A program made the translations under genes and the position numbers. The notes under the pieces are model-generated. The model was not told where the DNA came from and did no database searches. It worked only from the letters and a program-made list of their open reading frames with translations. A stretch of 34,091 nt of DNA from Clostridia bacterium (GTDB lineage: Bacteria > Bacillota > Clostridia > Oscillospirales > Butyricicoccaceae): assembly GCA_017453985.1 (NCBI GenBank), contig JAFTDT010000100.1, positions 1 to 34,091 on the forward strand, read 5' to 3'. Below, one piece after another: positions 1 to 8,355 of this stretch (positions are counted from its first letter, which is position 1; the number at the start of each line of letters is the position of its first letter).

Positions 1-1449
1 TGCCTTGGCGAGATTTGCCGTGCTGTACGCCATCGGCGCGCCGTTGAGCCTTATGCCCACGGTATCGCTCGTCTGTGTGGGGTCATATCCGCGAGTTCTC
101 GGCTCGCCGGTGCTTGCCGCGTCCATGCCCTGCCAGCGCAGCAGCTTGATCGCGTCAGTCGTGACGTTGCTCTTGGTGAAGGAGAGGACTTCTTTTTCCG
201 GAGCTACCGTAAACGTGCTTGTCGCGTCCGTATATAAGCCTGCATATCTCGTATTTTTCGCCCTTATTTTTGCCGTATATGTCCCGCTGTTTAAGTTGAC
301 CGTGCAGCTTGTCCCCGTTATGTTTGTTCCGGTATAAGACGGCGTACCGGCAGCGGAATAACCGCTGTATATCCAGACGTCATACGCTCTCATGTCATAC
401 GGAGGCTGAAGCGGAGAAGCCGTCCAGCTTACGGTTTTTTGCGAATATATTATATTGGTCGGAGCCTTGGGTGCGGACGGCTTTAATTTGGGGTAATCTC
501 TGCCGTCCAGCGTGAGCTTGTAAATCGAAAATTTTTGTGCGTCCGTGCTGTTTACCTCCCAAAGCTGGATATTCGTCCCGTTGGCAGTAGCGCCTCCGGC
601 AGCGTCCATGACTAAATTGCTGGCATGGGAAGGCGCAAGCATGAATCCCGAGCCGCTCGGATGAGTATATACGAACCATCTCTGTGCGGCATGGTCATGA
701 TTGGGATACATCCATATATTTGTGCCGTTCACAGTTCCGGCATCTGCCGCGTCGAGACATTTTCCGTCATATTCATTTACGATCATATAGCTTCCGTTGC
801 TTTGTCTGGTAAAATGCCATATCTGTCTGGGATCATTGCTGTCGTTCCCGTTTGCGGCGATCTGAACATTGCCGCTGCTGTTCTCAATATGCTTCCCTGG
901 ATTTGCAAGTATGATGTAAGCATAAAAATCATCACCGAGGTTTTGCGGGGTGGCGGGGGTAAGATAGATATAACCAGCCGGACTATCAGTATAACCATCC
1001 GGAATGGTATGCCCCTCAAAAATTCCTATTGAATTGGCACGACTATTTGCCGTACCGCCTTCATTGTAGGTTACATAATTGCCATTAACAGCGGTAACAA
1101 AACCTACATGTCCCCATTGACCACCCGTCCAAACAATTAATGAGTTTACGCGAGGAGTTGTTCCTGTTTCATATCCCGCATTTCTCGCATAATCTAGCCA
1201 AGTTCCCGCATTACCCCAAGCGGGCAAAGCAATACCTAAGCGGTCATAAACCTGTTGCCATGCATAGTAAGTACACGTTATAGTAGTATATTCGCGTCCA
1301 TTAACCCAAAATGTTTGCCAATACGGATATGGATTTCCTGCCGCTTCTGCCCTTGTATTCAAGGCAGGCAGCAATGCCGTCATCATAAGCACGCACAGCA
1401 GCAAGGATAAAAACCGTTTTTCCCCTGATCTGCGTATCATTTTCTTCAT
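1..1449 (-). CDS. Secreted CHAP-domain protein with ricin-type lectin and Fn3-like domains (partial, 3' end outside window)
   Basis: No stop codon occurs before the left edge, giving 483 codons from the ATG at 1449. Residues 1-36 form a signal peptide: basic start (KKMIRR), hydrophobic core and an AEA cleavage site. Residues about 40-165 are a CHAP amidase/endopeptidase domain, with a likely catalytic Cys59 in TCTYYAWQ, His114 in QWGHVGF and Asn129/Glu130 as the third position. Residues about 170-312 form a ricin-B-like carbohydrate-binding domain with QIW (209-211) and QRW (256-258) repeats. Residues about 325-418 look like a fibronectin-III-type strand domain, and another region starts after it. 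CHAP domains cut peptidoglycan peptides or cross-bridges, so an exported wall hydrolase or lytic effector is likely; the target is unknown. It diverges from an XRE regulator whose probable operator covers its promoter. Confidence 0.85.
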   Translation of the reverse strand, partial: MKKMIRRSGEKRFLSLLLCVLMMTALLPALNTRAEAAGNPYPYWQTFWVNGREYTTITCTYYAWQQVYDRLGIALPAWGNAGTWLDYARNAGYETGTTPRVNSLIVWTGGQWGHVGFVTAVNGNYVTYNEGGTANSRANSIGIFEGHTIPDGYTDSPAGYIYLTPATPQNLGDDFYAYIILANPGKHIENSSGNVQIAANGNDSNDPRQIWHFTRQSNGSYMIVNEYDGKCLDAADAGTVNGTNIWMYPNHDHAAQRWFVYTHPSGSGFMLAPSHASNLVMDAAGGATANGTNIQLWEVNSTDAQKFSIYKLTLDGRDYPKLKPSAPKAPTNIIYSQKTVSWTASPLQPPYDMRAYDVWIYSGYSAAGTPSYTGTNITGTSCTVNLNSGTYTAKIRAKNTRYAGLYTDATSTFTVAPEKEVLSFTKSNVTTDAIKLLRWQGMDAASTGEPRTRGYDPTQTSDTVGIRLNGAPMAYSTANLAKA

Positions 1450-1471
1450 GCCAATGTCCCCGCTTTCGTTT

Positions 1472-1549
1472 TTGATTTTGCCGGATATATGTCTTATAAT
1501 ACCATATTATTTACTTAAAGTAAATAATTATTTGCTTAAAAACAATTAT
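1472..1549. promoter_or_regulatory. Divergent promoters with tandem palindromic operator
   Basis: On plus, TTGATT (1472-1477), a 17-nt spacer and TATAAT (1495-1500) face the XRE gene. On minus, TATTAT (1496-1501 read in reverse), with TTTACT 17 nt upstream, faces the CHAP gene. A perfect 23-bp palindrome at 1506-1528 has 11-bp arms ATTATTTACTT / AAGTAAATAAT around one central base. A degenerate second copy starts with ATTATTTGCTT at 1527, exactly 21 bp (two helical turns) from the first. The first site overlaps the plus transcription start and the minus -35/spacer. The likely binder is the adjacent XRE protein (inference). Confidence 0.7.
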
Positions 1550-1595
1550 AATTGACTGCGATACTTGGTAGCATATTAACAGGAGGCGATGGCGT

Positions 1596-1826
1596 ATGCA
1601 GACCGAGTATCCCGAAAGGTACAAAATGCTGGGATTGAAGATAGCATATTACCGCAAAAAAGCCGGCTATACACAGGAAACCTTTGCCGAGCGAATAGAC
1701 AAAAGCGTGAACTTCCTCGCGCAGGTCGAGGGGACGGGCATGATACGCGGCGTGTCGCTGGAAACGCTGTTCAAGATGGCGGATGTGCTGGGATTGCCTC
1801 CCTCCAAGCTTCTCGAAGACGACTGA
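1596..1826 (+). CDS. XRE-family HTH transcriptional regulator
   Basis: A 76-aa protein consisting almost entirely of one Cro/C1-type helix-turn-helix domain: KIAYYRKKAGYTQETFAERI is the start of the HTH, followed by the NFLAQVEG recognition-helix region and SLETLFKMADVLGLPP. There is no second domain, so it probably acts as a dimeric repressor. The start is supported by AGGAGG at 1581-1586, nine bases before ATG 1596. An ATG at 1589 lies in another frame and is not used. The gene is divergent from the secreted CHAP-lectin gene and the shared intergenic region carries two related dyads, so autoregulation plus control of the CHAP gene is likely but untested. Confidence 0.85.
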   Translation: MQTEYPERYKMLGLKIAYYRKKAGYTQETFAERIDKSVNFLAQVEGTGMIRGVSLETLFKMADVLGLPPSKLLEDD

Positions 1827-1834
1827 AAAGCAAA

Positions 1835-1876
1835 ACGCCGTCTGCGGTGCTCCGCAGACGGCGTATTTGATTTTTT
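1835..1876. terminator. Bidirectional Rho-independent terminator
   Basis: A 13-bp perfect stem (1835-1847 with 1852-1864) around a TGCT loop. On plus it is followed by ATTTGATTTTTT; on minus by TTTTGCTTTTC. It lies between the convergent XRE and rnj genes and can serve both. Confidence 0.9.
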
Positions 1877-1881
1877 GCCTA

Positions 1882-3744
1882 TTACACCTCGACTATCACC
1901 GGCAGTATCACCGGCGTGCGCTTGGTCTTTTTATAGAGATAGTCCGAAAGGCGGCTTGATATCGTTTCCTTGATGGCGCTGCGGCTGGTCGTATTTTTCT
2001 CCCAGCACAGATCCATGGCGCTGCGCGCCTGCTTTGCCATTTCGGTCATGATTTCCTCCGCCTCGCGCACGAAAATGAAGCCGCGCGAGTGTATCTCCGG
2101 ACCGGAGACTATGCGCTTGCGCTTCATATCCACGGCGATGACGGCGGTGATGATGCCGTCCTGCCCCAGATTTTTGCGCTCGCGCAGGACGGCGGCGCCG
2201 ACGTCACCGACGCCGTAGCCGTCCACCAGCACCCTGCCGGAGGGGACGGTACCGCCCACGGCGGCGCCGCGGCTGCCTATCTCGATTACCTTGCCGAGGT
2301 CGCCGATGAAGATAGTCGCTTCCGGCACGCCGCAGGTGCGGCCGAGCTGGGCGTTTATCATCAGATGACGGTACTCGCCGTGCACCGGCATATAATACTC
2401 CGGCTTTACCAGCGAGATTATCATCTTTATCTCCTCCTGGCAGGCGTGACCGGAAACATGTATGTCGGCAAGACGCTCGTACACGACCTCCGCGCCCTTG
2501 CGGAACAGCTCGTTTATCATGCCGTAGACGGATTTTTCGTTGCCGGGTATGGGAGTCGCGGCGATCAGTATCTTGTCGCCCTCGCCGACCTCAACCTGAC
2601 GGTGACCGGAAAACGCCATGCGGTACAGCGCGCTCATCGGCTCGCCCTGACTGCCGGTGGTGATTATCACCAGCTTGTTTTTGGGATATTTTTTTATCGC
2701 GCTCAGCTCGACCATCACGCCGGCGGGCGGCTTGATATAGCCCAGCTCCAGCCCGACCTTCAGGATATTCTCCATGCTGCGCCCGGAAACGGCGACCTTG
2801 CGCCCGTATTTTGCGGCGACGTCGATTATCTGCTGCAGGCGGTGGACGTTGGAGGCAAAGGTGGCGATGATGATGCGCTTGTCACAGCCCTTGAACTCGC
2901 GGTCAAAGGAGTCACCGACGCGGCGCTCGCTCATGGTTATGCCGGGGCGCTCCGCATTGGTGGAGTCGCACATCAACAGCCGCACGCCCTGCCTGCCGAG
3001 CTGCCCGAAGCGCTCCAGATTTATCATCGAGCCGTCCACCGGAGTGGAGTCTATCTTGAAGTCTCCGGTCATCACGACATAGCCCACGGGGCTGTTTATC
3101 GCAAAGGCGCAGGCGTCCGGTATGGAGTGGTTGACGTGGATGAACTCGACGTCAAAGCAGCCGAGCTTCACATGGTCGCCCGCCTTGCGCACGTTTATCT
3201 TCACCTTTTTGAGATTGCGGTGCTCGCTGATGCGCAGCTTGATTATCCCTGCGGTCAGCGCAGTGCAGTATATCGGCACGTTAAGGTCGCGCAGCACGTA
3301 AGGCAGCGCGCCAATGTGGTCCTCGTGCGCGTGGGTGAGGACGATGCCGCGCACCTTTTCCGCATTTTTCAGCAGGTAAGAGGTGTCGGGAATGACCATA
3401 TCGACGCCCAAAAGCTCGTCGTCGGGGAAGGTCATGCCGCAATCCACGATGATGATATCGTCGCCGTATTCAAGCACGGTCATGTTCTTGCCGATCTCGT
3501 TCAGTCCGCCGAGCGGTATCACGCGCAGCTTTTTTTCATCCTTGGCGGGCGTCTGCACGCTGTCCGCTCTTTTTCTTGATCTGGCTCCGCCTCTGCCAAA
3601 GGGGATCCTGCCGGCGATATTTTTCTTGGGCGCATTGCTCTGCGTCGGCGCGGGAGCCGGCTTGCTCCGCGTATTTTGCATATTTTGTTTCGGCTGCCGC
3701 CTGACTGTTTTGGGCGGCATGTTTTGCTTTTTTCCTTCTGCCAT
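1882..3744 (-). CDS. rnj: Ribonuclease J
   Basis: 620-aa metallo-beta-lactamase/beta-CASP ribonuclease, an mRNA-decay and rRNA-processing enzyme with endonuclease and 5'-3' exonuclease activity in Firmicutes. The zinc motif HAHEDH is at residues 138-143, further ligands are in HVNHSIPD (203-210) and the aspartate of TGDFKID, and the conserved PLGGLNEIGKN opens the fold at about residue 77. The chosen start, ATG 3744 (MAEGKK), has AAGGAG five bases upstream; an in-frame start 27 nt further upstream has no better site. The roughly 72 residues before the catalytic fold are basic and low-complexity (K, R, P, Q, N), an extension absent from the ~555-aa Bacillus proteins and probably a disordered RNA- or partner-binding tail. 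Transcribed from its own promoter. Confidence 0.96.
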   Translation of the reverse strand: MAEGKKQNMPPKTVRRQPKQNMQNTRSKPAPAPTQSNAPKKNIAGRIPFGRGGARSRKRADSVQTPAKDEKKLRVIPLGGLNEIGKNMTVLEYGDDIIIVDCGMTFPDDELLGVDMVIPDTSYLLKNAEKVRGIVLTHAHEDHIGALPYVLRDLNVPIYCTALTAGIIKLRISEHRNLKKVKINVRKAGDHVKLGCFDVEFIHVNHSIPDACAFAINSPVGYVVMTGDFKIDSTPVDGSMINLERFGQLGRQGVRLLMCDSTNAERPGITMSERRVGDSFDREFKGCDKRIIIATFASNVHRLQQIIDVAAKYGRKVAVSGRSMENILKVGLELGYIKPPAGVMVELSAIKKYPKNKLVIITTGSQGEPMSALYRMAFSGHRQVEVGEGDKILIAATPIPGNEKSVYGMINELFRKGAEVVYERLADIHVSGHACQEEIKMIISLVKPEYYMPVHGEYRHLMINAQLGRTCGVPEATIFIGDLGKVIEIGSRGAAVGGTVPSGRVLVDGYGVGDVGAAVLRERKNLGQDGIITAVIAVDMKRKRIVSGPEIHSRGFIFVREAEEIMTEMAKQARSAMDLCWEKNTTSRSAIKETISSRLSDYLYKKTKRTPVILPVIVEV

Positions 3745-3913
3745 ATATTCTCCTTCTCGTTTTGTGAACACGCAAAAAACAGCCGACCGTCAGCATCCGG
3801 ACGGGCAACGCGCATTCGGTATTGTTTTTTAATATCAAAGCCCATGCATAGCAGCCGCTCATGCCATGGGAAAAAGTTCTGTATTTGTGCGGGGGATGGG
3901 GTTCAGCCTGCGT

Positions 3914-3942
3914 ATTATAACACGGTTTTTTTGAAAATGCAA
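3914..3942 (-). promoter_or_regulatory. Sigma-A-type promoter of rnj
   Basis: Reading the minus strand, TTGCAT (-35, 3942-3937), a 17-nt spacer and consensus TATAAT (-10, 3919-3914) give a long 5' leader of about 160 nt before rnj. The leader holds no recognised riboswitch. Confidence 0.75.
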
Positions 3943-3966
3943 ATGTTTTTTGTCGCACGGACGCGC

Positions 3967-5175
3967 TCACGGGTGCACATAGACGGGATTTCTGCGCCAT
4001 TCGTCGCCCGGCGGCAGCCGCTTCCACGCGGGGAGAGCAAGGGAATAGAGCGCGGAGGCAAAGACCTCTTTTTCAAATATCTCCTGTGCGCGGGAGGAGA
4101 GCTGACGGATATGCGCGGGCTTGGTGATGACCGGTACAGACGAGCTTTCCCGTGTCAGAGCCAGCACCTCGCGGCCGCGGTCGTTGAACGCCAGCACGCG
4201 GGCATAGGGCGGCGGCAGCGCGCTGAGCGAGGCGGGCACGTCAAGGAAGGCGCACATCAGCATGCGGCGTATGCGCGCGGCGGGATAGCGCCGCGTCTTG
4301 GCGGCGGAAACCATTGCATCCGTGCTGCGGCAGGAGGATATGGCGTCCAGCAGACGGTTTTCTATTCCCTCCGAGGCGCCGGGCAGCGCGGCAAGCTCCG
4401 CCGCGCCCAGCCCCGAAAGGCGGGCGAGCATCATAAGCTCCAGACGGGATGTGTCCGTCAGCGCCAGTCCGCGCTCCAGCGCGTCCGTCAATATGCGCTG
4501 CGCGCTCTCCGGCATCAGTCCGGTGAAGTCGCGCTCACCGAGCTGCAGCCGGCGGCGGATATAGGACGCGGAGGCAAAGCCGCCGCTTATCTCCTCCGCA
4601 TCGTGCTCTGCGCCGGTGCGCTGCACGGCGATGATATTGCAGGCAGAGCCGAGGCGGCGCAGCGCCTTTATATATTCCACGGCAAGGATATTGTTGGGGC
4701 GGGACAGCAGGGCAGCGTTCTCCCGCAGCTCGCGGTAGAGCGCCCGCTCGCGGGCGGCGGCGTAGGATATGCCGCTCTTCAGCTCCAGCAGAGTGTCTTG
4801 GACTGTGCGATGCTCCAGCAGAGTGTCTGCGACGTGGCAGAGCAGCTCCGCGTCCGCGCATTCCGCGCCAAAGCTGATATCCGTCATCACGCCGAGCGAA
4901 TACAGCAGATATATCGCGCCCGCGGCAAAGCCCTCCGCAGAGAGCAGGGAATATACGGCGGGCAGCTCGATGACGAGGTCGGCTCCGCCGCGCACCGCAG
5001 CTTCCGCTCGCAGGTGCTTGGGCAGCATTGCCGCCTCGCCGCGCTGGACAAAATTGCCGGACATGCAGCAGATTATGGCGCATTCTTCGCCGATGCGCCG
5101 CCGCGTCTCACCGATATGGAGGACGTGTCCGCTGTGCAGCGGGTTATATTCCGCGACGATACCGCATATCCTCAT
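3967..5175 (-). CDS. tmcAL: tRNA(Met) cytidine acetate ligase
   Basis: 402-aa nucleotidyltransferase-like protein of the TmcAL (YlbM, COG1323) family. In Bacillus the family uses acetate and ATP to make N4-acetylcytidine at the wobble base of elongator tRNA-Met. The adenylate-binding signature NPLHSGH is at residues 11-17, SGNFVQRGE at 39-47 and SRPNNILAVEY at 158-168, all at the expected spacing; the length matches the family (about 400). The start is ATG 5175 with GGAGGT five bases upstream; a longer frame from 5259 has a hydrophobic, unconserved lead and no ribosome site. It is divergent from acetate kinase, an acetate-producing enzyme, a suggestive but unproven pairing. Confidence 0.93.
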   Translation of the reverse strand: MRICGIVAEYNPLHSGHVLHIGETRRRIGEECAIICCMSGNFVQRGEAAMLPKHLRAEAAVRGGADLVIELPAVYSLLSAEGFAAGAIYLLYSLGVMTDISFGAECADAELLCHVADTLLEHRTVQDTLLELKSGISYAAARERALYRELRENAALLSRPNNILAVEYIKALRRLGSACNIIAVQRTGAEHDAEEISGGFASASYIRRRLQLGERDFTGLMPESAQRILTDALERGLALTDTSRLELMMLARLSGLGAAELAALPGASEGIENRLLDAISSCRSTDAMVSAAKTRRYPAARIRRMLMCAFLDVPASLSALPPPYARVLAFNDRGREVLALTRESSSVPVITKPAHIRQLSSRAQEIFEKEVFASALYSLALPAWKRLPPGDEWRRNPVYVHP

Positions 5176-5330
5176 GGCGCACCTCCGAATAAGAAAGATA
5201 TAAAATGCATTGCAAAAAAGGCAAATATGGTGTAAAATAGCGTAGTATGGTATGAACAAGCGCCGAAGTCTTGGTCATGCGCCTATCTTATCACAAATCA
5301 TTTGATTTTTAAATAGGAGTGTTGAAGAAA

Positions 5331-6536
5331 ATGAATGTTTTGGTAATCAACGCGGGAAGCTCGTCTCTCAAGTATCAGCTTTTTGACATGAGCAACGACC
5401 GTCTCATGGCAAAGGGACAGTACGAAAGAATAGGCATCGAGGGCGGCAAGTACAAGTATGACGCAAACGGCGAGAAGCAGACCGGCGAAATAGAGCTGCG
5501 CGACCACAGCGACGCCATTCGCCATCTCATCTCCATGCTGACCGACGCAAAGTGCGGAACCATCTCCAGCATGAAGGAGATAGACGCCGTGGGTCACCGC
5601 GTGGTGACGGCGGGCGAGGAGTTTGACCATTCCGTGCTGATAACGCCCGAAACGCTGAAGGCTATTGAGAAGTGCAATCCGCTTGCGCCGCTGCATAACC
5701 CCGCCAACCTGACGGGCATCGCGGCATGCAGCGAGGTCATGCCCGGCGTGCCGCAGGTCGCGGTGTTCGACACGGCGTTCCATGCCAAAATGCCGGCAAA
5801 GGCCTTCCTTTACGCCATACCCTATGATTATTACACCAAGTACCGCGTGCGCCGCTACGGCTTCCACGGCACCTCGCACAGATACGTCTCCAAGAAGGCG
5901 GCGGAGATGATGGGCAGACCGCTCAGCGAGCTGAAAATAATCACCTGCCACATCGGCAACGGCTCGTCCATCGCGGCGATAGACGGCGGGATCAGCGTGG
6001 ATACCAGCATGGGCTTTACTCCGCTGGAGGGTCTGCCGATGGGTACCCGCAGCGGCACCGTGGACGCGGCGATAGTCGAGTTCATCTGCAATAACGAGGG
6101 CAAGAACGCCTCCGAGGTGCTGAACATACTCAACAAGCAGTCCGGTCTGCTCGGCGTGTCCGGCGTTTCCTCCGACTGCCGCGACGTTGAGGCGGCAGCA
6201 GCCGAGGGCAACACCCGTGCAAAGCTGGCGCTGGATATGCTCGATTACAGCATAAGAAAGTACATCGGCGCCTATGCCGCGGCTATGGGCGGCGTGGATG
6301 CGGTGGTGTTCACCGCCGGCGTGGGCGAAAATAACGCCGTCATGCGTCAGAATGTCGCGGACGGACTCGGCTTTATGGGCATTGCCGTTGACCCGCATAA
6401 GAACAACGTGCGCGGCAAGGCAGTGGACGTCAGCGCCGAGGGTGCGAAGGTGCGTACTTTTGTCATTCCGACGGATGAGGAGTTGGTCATCGCTGAGGAT
6501 ACCATCGCCATCGTCAGCGGCAAGGAACTGAAATAA
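5331..6536 (+). CDS. ackA: Acetate kinase
   Basis: 401-aa ASKHA-fold kinase that interconverts acetyl phosphate + ADP and acetate + ATP, the ATP-yielding step of acetate fermentation. Visible signatures are NAGSSSLK (7-14), the substrate-binding arginine in GHRVV (Arg90), VAVFDTAFH with the catalytic Asp147, RYGFHGTSH (175-183), and the nucleotide motifs HIGNGSS and FTAGVGEN. ATG 5331 is preferred because AGGAG (5315-5319) is 11 bases upstream; an in-frame GTG at 5319 overlaps that site. No phosphotransacetylase gene is adjacent, unlike the common pta-ackA order, so pta must lie elsewhere. Confidence 0.97.
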   Translation: MNVLVINAGSSSLKYQLFDMSNDRLMAKGQYERIGIEGGKYKYDANGEKQTGEIELRDHSDAIRHLISMLTDAKCGTISSMKEIDAVGHRVVTAGEEFDHSVLITPETLKAIEKCNPLAPLHNPANLTGIAACSEVMPGVPQVAVFDTAFHAKMPAKAFLYAIPYDYYTKYRVRRYGFHGTSHRYVSKKAAEMMGRPLSELKIITCHIGNGSSIAAIDGGISVDTSMGFTPLEGLPMGTRSGTVDAAIVEFICNNEGKNASEVLNILNKQSGLLGVSGVSSDCRDVEAAAAEGNTRAKLALDMLDYSIRKYIGAYAAAMGGVDAVVFTAGVGENNAVMRQNVADGLGFMGIAVDPHKNNVRGKAVDVSAEGAKVRTFVIPTDEELVIAEDTIAIVSGKELK

Positions 6537-6543
6537 CGAACTG

Positions 6544-6590
6544 CTGCCTGAAAGGCTCTGCTTTCCTTTCAGGCAGTATTTATAATTGTT
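6544..6590 (+). terminator. Probable attenuating terminator after ackA
   Basis: A 12-bp perfect stem (6544-6555 with 6565-6576) with a 9-nt loop, followed by TATTTATAATTGTTT. The T-tract is interrupted, so termination may be partial and allow readthrough into the M3 peptidase gene, whose ribosome site begins right after. Confidence 0.6.
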
Positions 6591-6606
6591 TAAGGAGGCA
6601 GCGCAA

Positions 6607-8310
6607 ATGAAGTTTTCACAGATGGAATACAAGCGACCGGATATCGAAGCGGCAAAGGCAAAGATGGAGCAGCTCACAGAGCGGCTGAAAAACGCCGCGA
6701 GCTATGAGGAGGCAAAGGCGGCTTTTCTGGAGATGGAGAGCGAGGACAGGCATCTCAGCACCGCCGGCTCGCTGGCAAGCATACGCCACTCGATCGACAC
6801 CAGGGACGAGTTTTACGACGCGGAGGCAAAGTTCTTCAGCGAAAAGGGACCGGAGCTGCAGGAGTATGCGCAGAAATGGATCGACGCCATGCTGCACAGC
6901 CGATTTCGTGCGGATTTTGAGCGCGAGTACGGCGAGCTTATGTTCATAAACAACGAGATAGCTCGCAAGTGCTTTTCTCCGGAGATAATCCCCGATTTGC
7001 AGGCGGAGAATGACCTTGTGCTGGAGTATGAAAAGCTGATAGCCTCCGCCAAGATACCGTTCAACGGCGGCACCTACACGCTCTCGCAGCTTGCACCCTT
7101 CAAGACGAGCGCGGACGACGCGGAGCGTCTGGCAGCGTGGAAGGCGGACGGCAAGTGGTATAAGGAAAACCAGGTAAAGCTGGACGAGATATATGACAAG
7201 CTGACGCATCTGCGCGATAAAATGGGCAAGGCGCTGGGCTATGGCGGATATACGCCGCTGGGCTATTACCGCATGGGGCGCAACTGCTATACCAAGGAGG
7301 ATGTGGAGAGGTTCCGCGCCGCGGTGCAGAAATATCTTGTGCCGGTGGCGGACGGCATCTACCGCCGTCAGGCGGAGCGGCTGGGCAAGAGCTATCCGCT
7401 CAGCTTTGCCGACGCCGCGCTGGAGTTCCGCTCCGGCAATCCGCGTCCTGCCGGCGATCCGGAGTATATTCTGGCGCAGGGCAAGAAGTTTTACGACGAG
7501 CTTTCGCCGGAAACCAGCGTGTTCTTCAACACCATGCTGGACGGCGAGCTGCTCGACGTGCTTTCCACCGAGGGCAAGCAGTCCGGCGGCTACTGTACCA
7601 GCATCATGGACTATGAGGTGCCGTTCATCTTCGCCAATTTCAACGGCACGCAGCACGATGTGGAGGTCATCACGCATGAGGCGGGTCACGCCTTTGCCAT
7701 GTGGACCAACCGCAAGCGCGTGCCTTCCGAATACATTTGGCCTGGCATGGAGTCGTGCGAGGTGCATTCCATGTCGATGGAGTTTTTCGCCTGGCCGTGG
7801 GCGGAGGGATTTTTCGGCAAGGATACCCGCAAGTTCCGTTACAGTCATCTGGCGAGCGCGCTGACCTTCATTCCTTACGGCACGATGGTAGACCACTTTC
7901 AGCACATCGTGTACGAGCGCCCCGAAATGACGCCGGCGCAGCGCCACAGCGTGTGGAAGGAGCTGCTGGGCACGTACATGCCGTGGCTGAAGCTGGACGG
8001 AGATATTCCGTTTTATTCTGACGGCGAGGGCTGGCAGAGGCAGACGCATATTTACGCCAGTCCGTTCTACTATATCGACTATTGTCTGGCGCAGACAGTG
8101 GCGCTGCAGTTCTGGGCGCTGATACAAAAGGACGCGAAAACCGCGTGGAAGCAGTATATGGCATATACGGAGCAGGGCGGCAGCCGCACCTTTACCGATT
8201 TGCTGAAGAATGCCGGGCTGGAGAGTCCCTTCGGTGAGGAATGCCTGCGCGGAGTCTGCACGGCGGCGCAGAAGTGGCTGGAAAGCTACGACCTCAGCGG
8301 CATAGAATAA
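6607..8310 (+). CDS. M3-family oligoendopeptidase
   Basis: 567-aa zinc metallopeptidase of the M3 (PepF/thimet-like, COG1164) family. It has no signal peptide, so it probably acts in the cytosol on short peptides. The zinc motif HEAGH is at residues 357-361, with third ligand Glu385 in ESCEVHSMSMEF, then the usual C-terminal substrate region (SPFYYIDYCLAQ). ATG 6607 follows TAAGGAGG by about eight bases. The length is typical of the shorter clostridial M3 subgroup (about 560). The gene stands alone between ackA and the phospholipase-like gene; the exact subfamily name (PepF versus others) is not settled from sequence alone. Confidence 0.93.
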   Translation: MKFSQMEYKRPDIEAAKAKMEQLTERLKNAASYEEAKAAFLEMESEDRHLSTAGSLASIRHSIDTRDEFYDAEAKFFSEKGPELQEYAQKWIDAMLHSRFRADFEREYGELMFINNEIARKCFSPEIIPDLQAENDLVLEYEKLIASAKIPFNGGTYTLSQLAPFKTSADDAERLAAWKADGKWYKENQVKLDEIYDKLTHLRDKMGKALGYGGYTPLGYYRMGRNCYTKEDVERFRAAVQKYLVPVADGIYRRQAERLGKSYPLSFADAALEFRSGNPRPAGDPEYILAQGKKFYDELSPETSVFFNTMLDGELLDVLSTEGKQSGGYCTSIMDYEVPFIFANFNGTQHDVEVITHEAGHAFAMWTNRKRVPSEYIWPGMESCEVHSMSMEFFAWPWAEGFFGKDTRKFRYSHLASALTFIPYGTMVDHFQHIVYERPEMTPAQRHSVWKELLGTYMPWLKLDGDIPFYSDGEGWQRQTHIYASPFYYIDYCLAQTVALQFWALIQKDAKTAWKQYMAYTEQGGSRTFTDLLKNAGLESPFGEECLRGVCTAAQKWLESYDLSGIE

Positions 8311-8355
8311 GCGGTATGCCATGTCGCGCGGGTCGGCATTTTCGAGGGAAGCGAT

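Noticed and set aside
2089..3579. Long open frame antisense to rnj (496 codons), and similar long antisense frames over tmcAL, ackA, the M3 peptidase, the DUF21/CBS gene and pheT
   Set aside because: These are codon-bias shadows of well-recognised genes: His/Ala/Arg-rich translations, no domain signatures and no ribosome sites.
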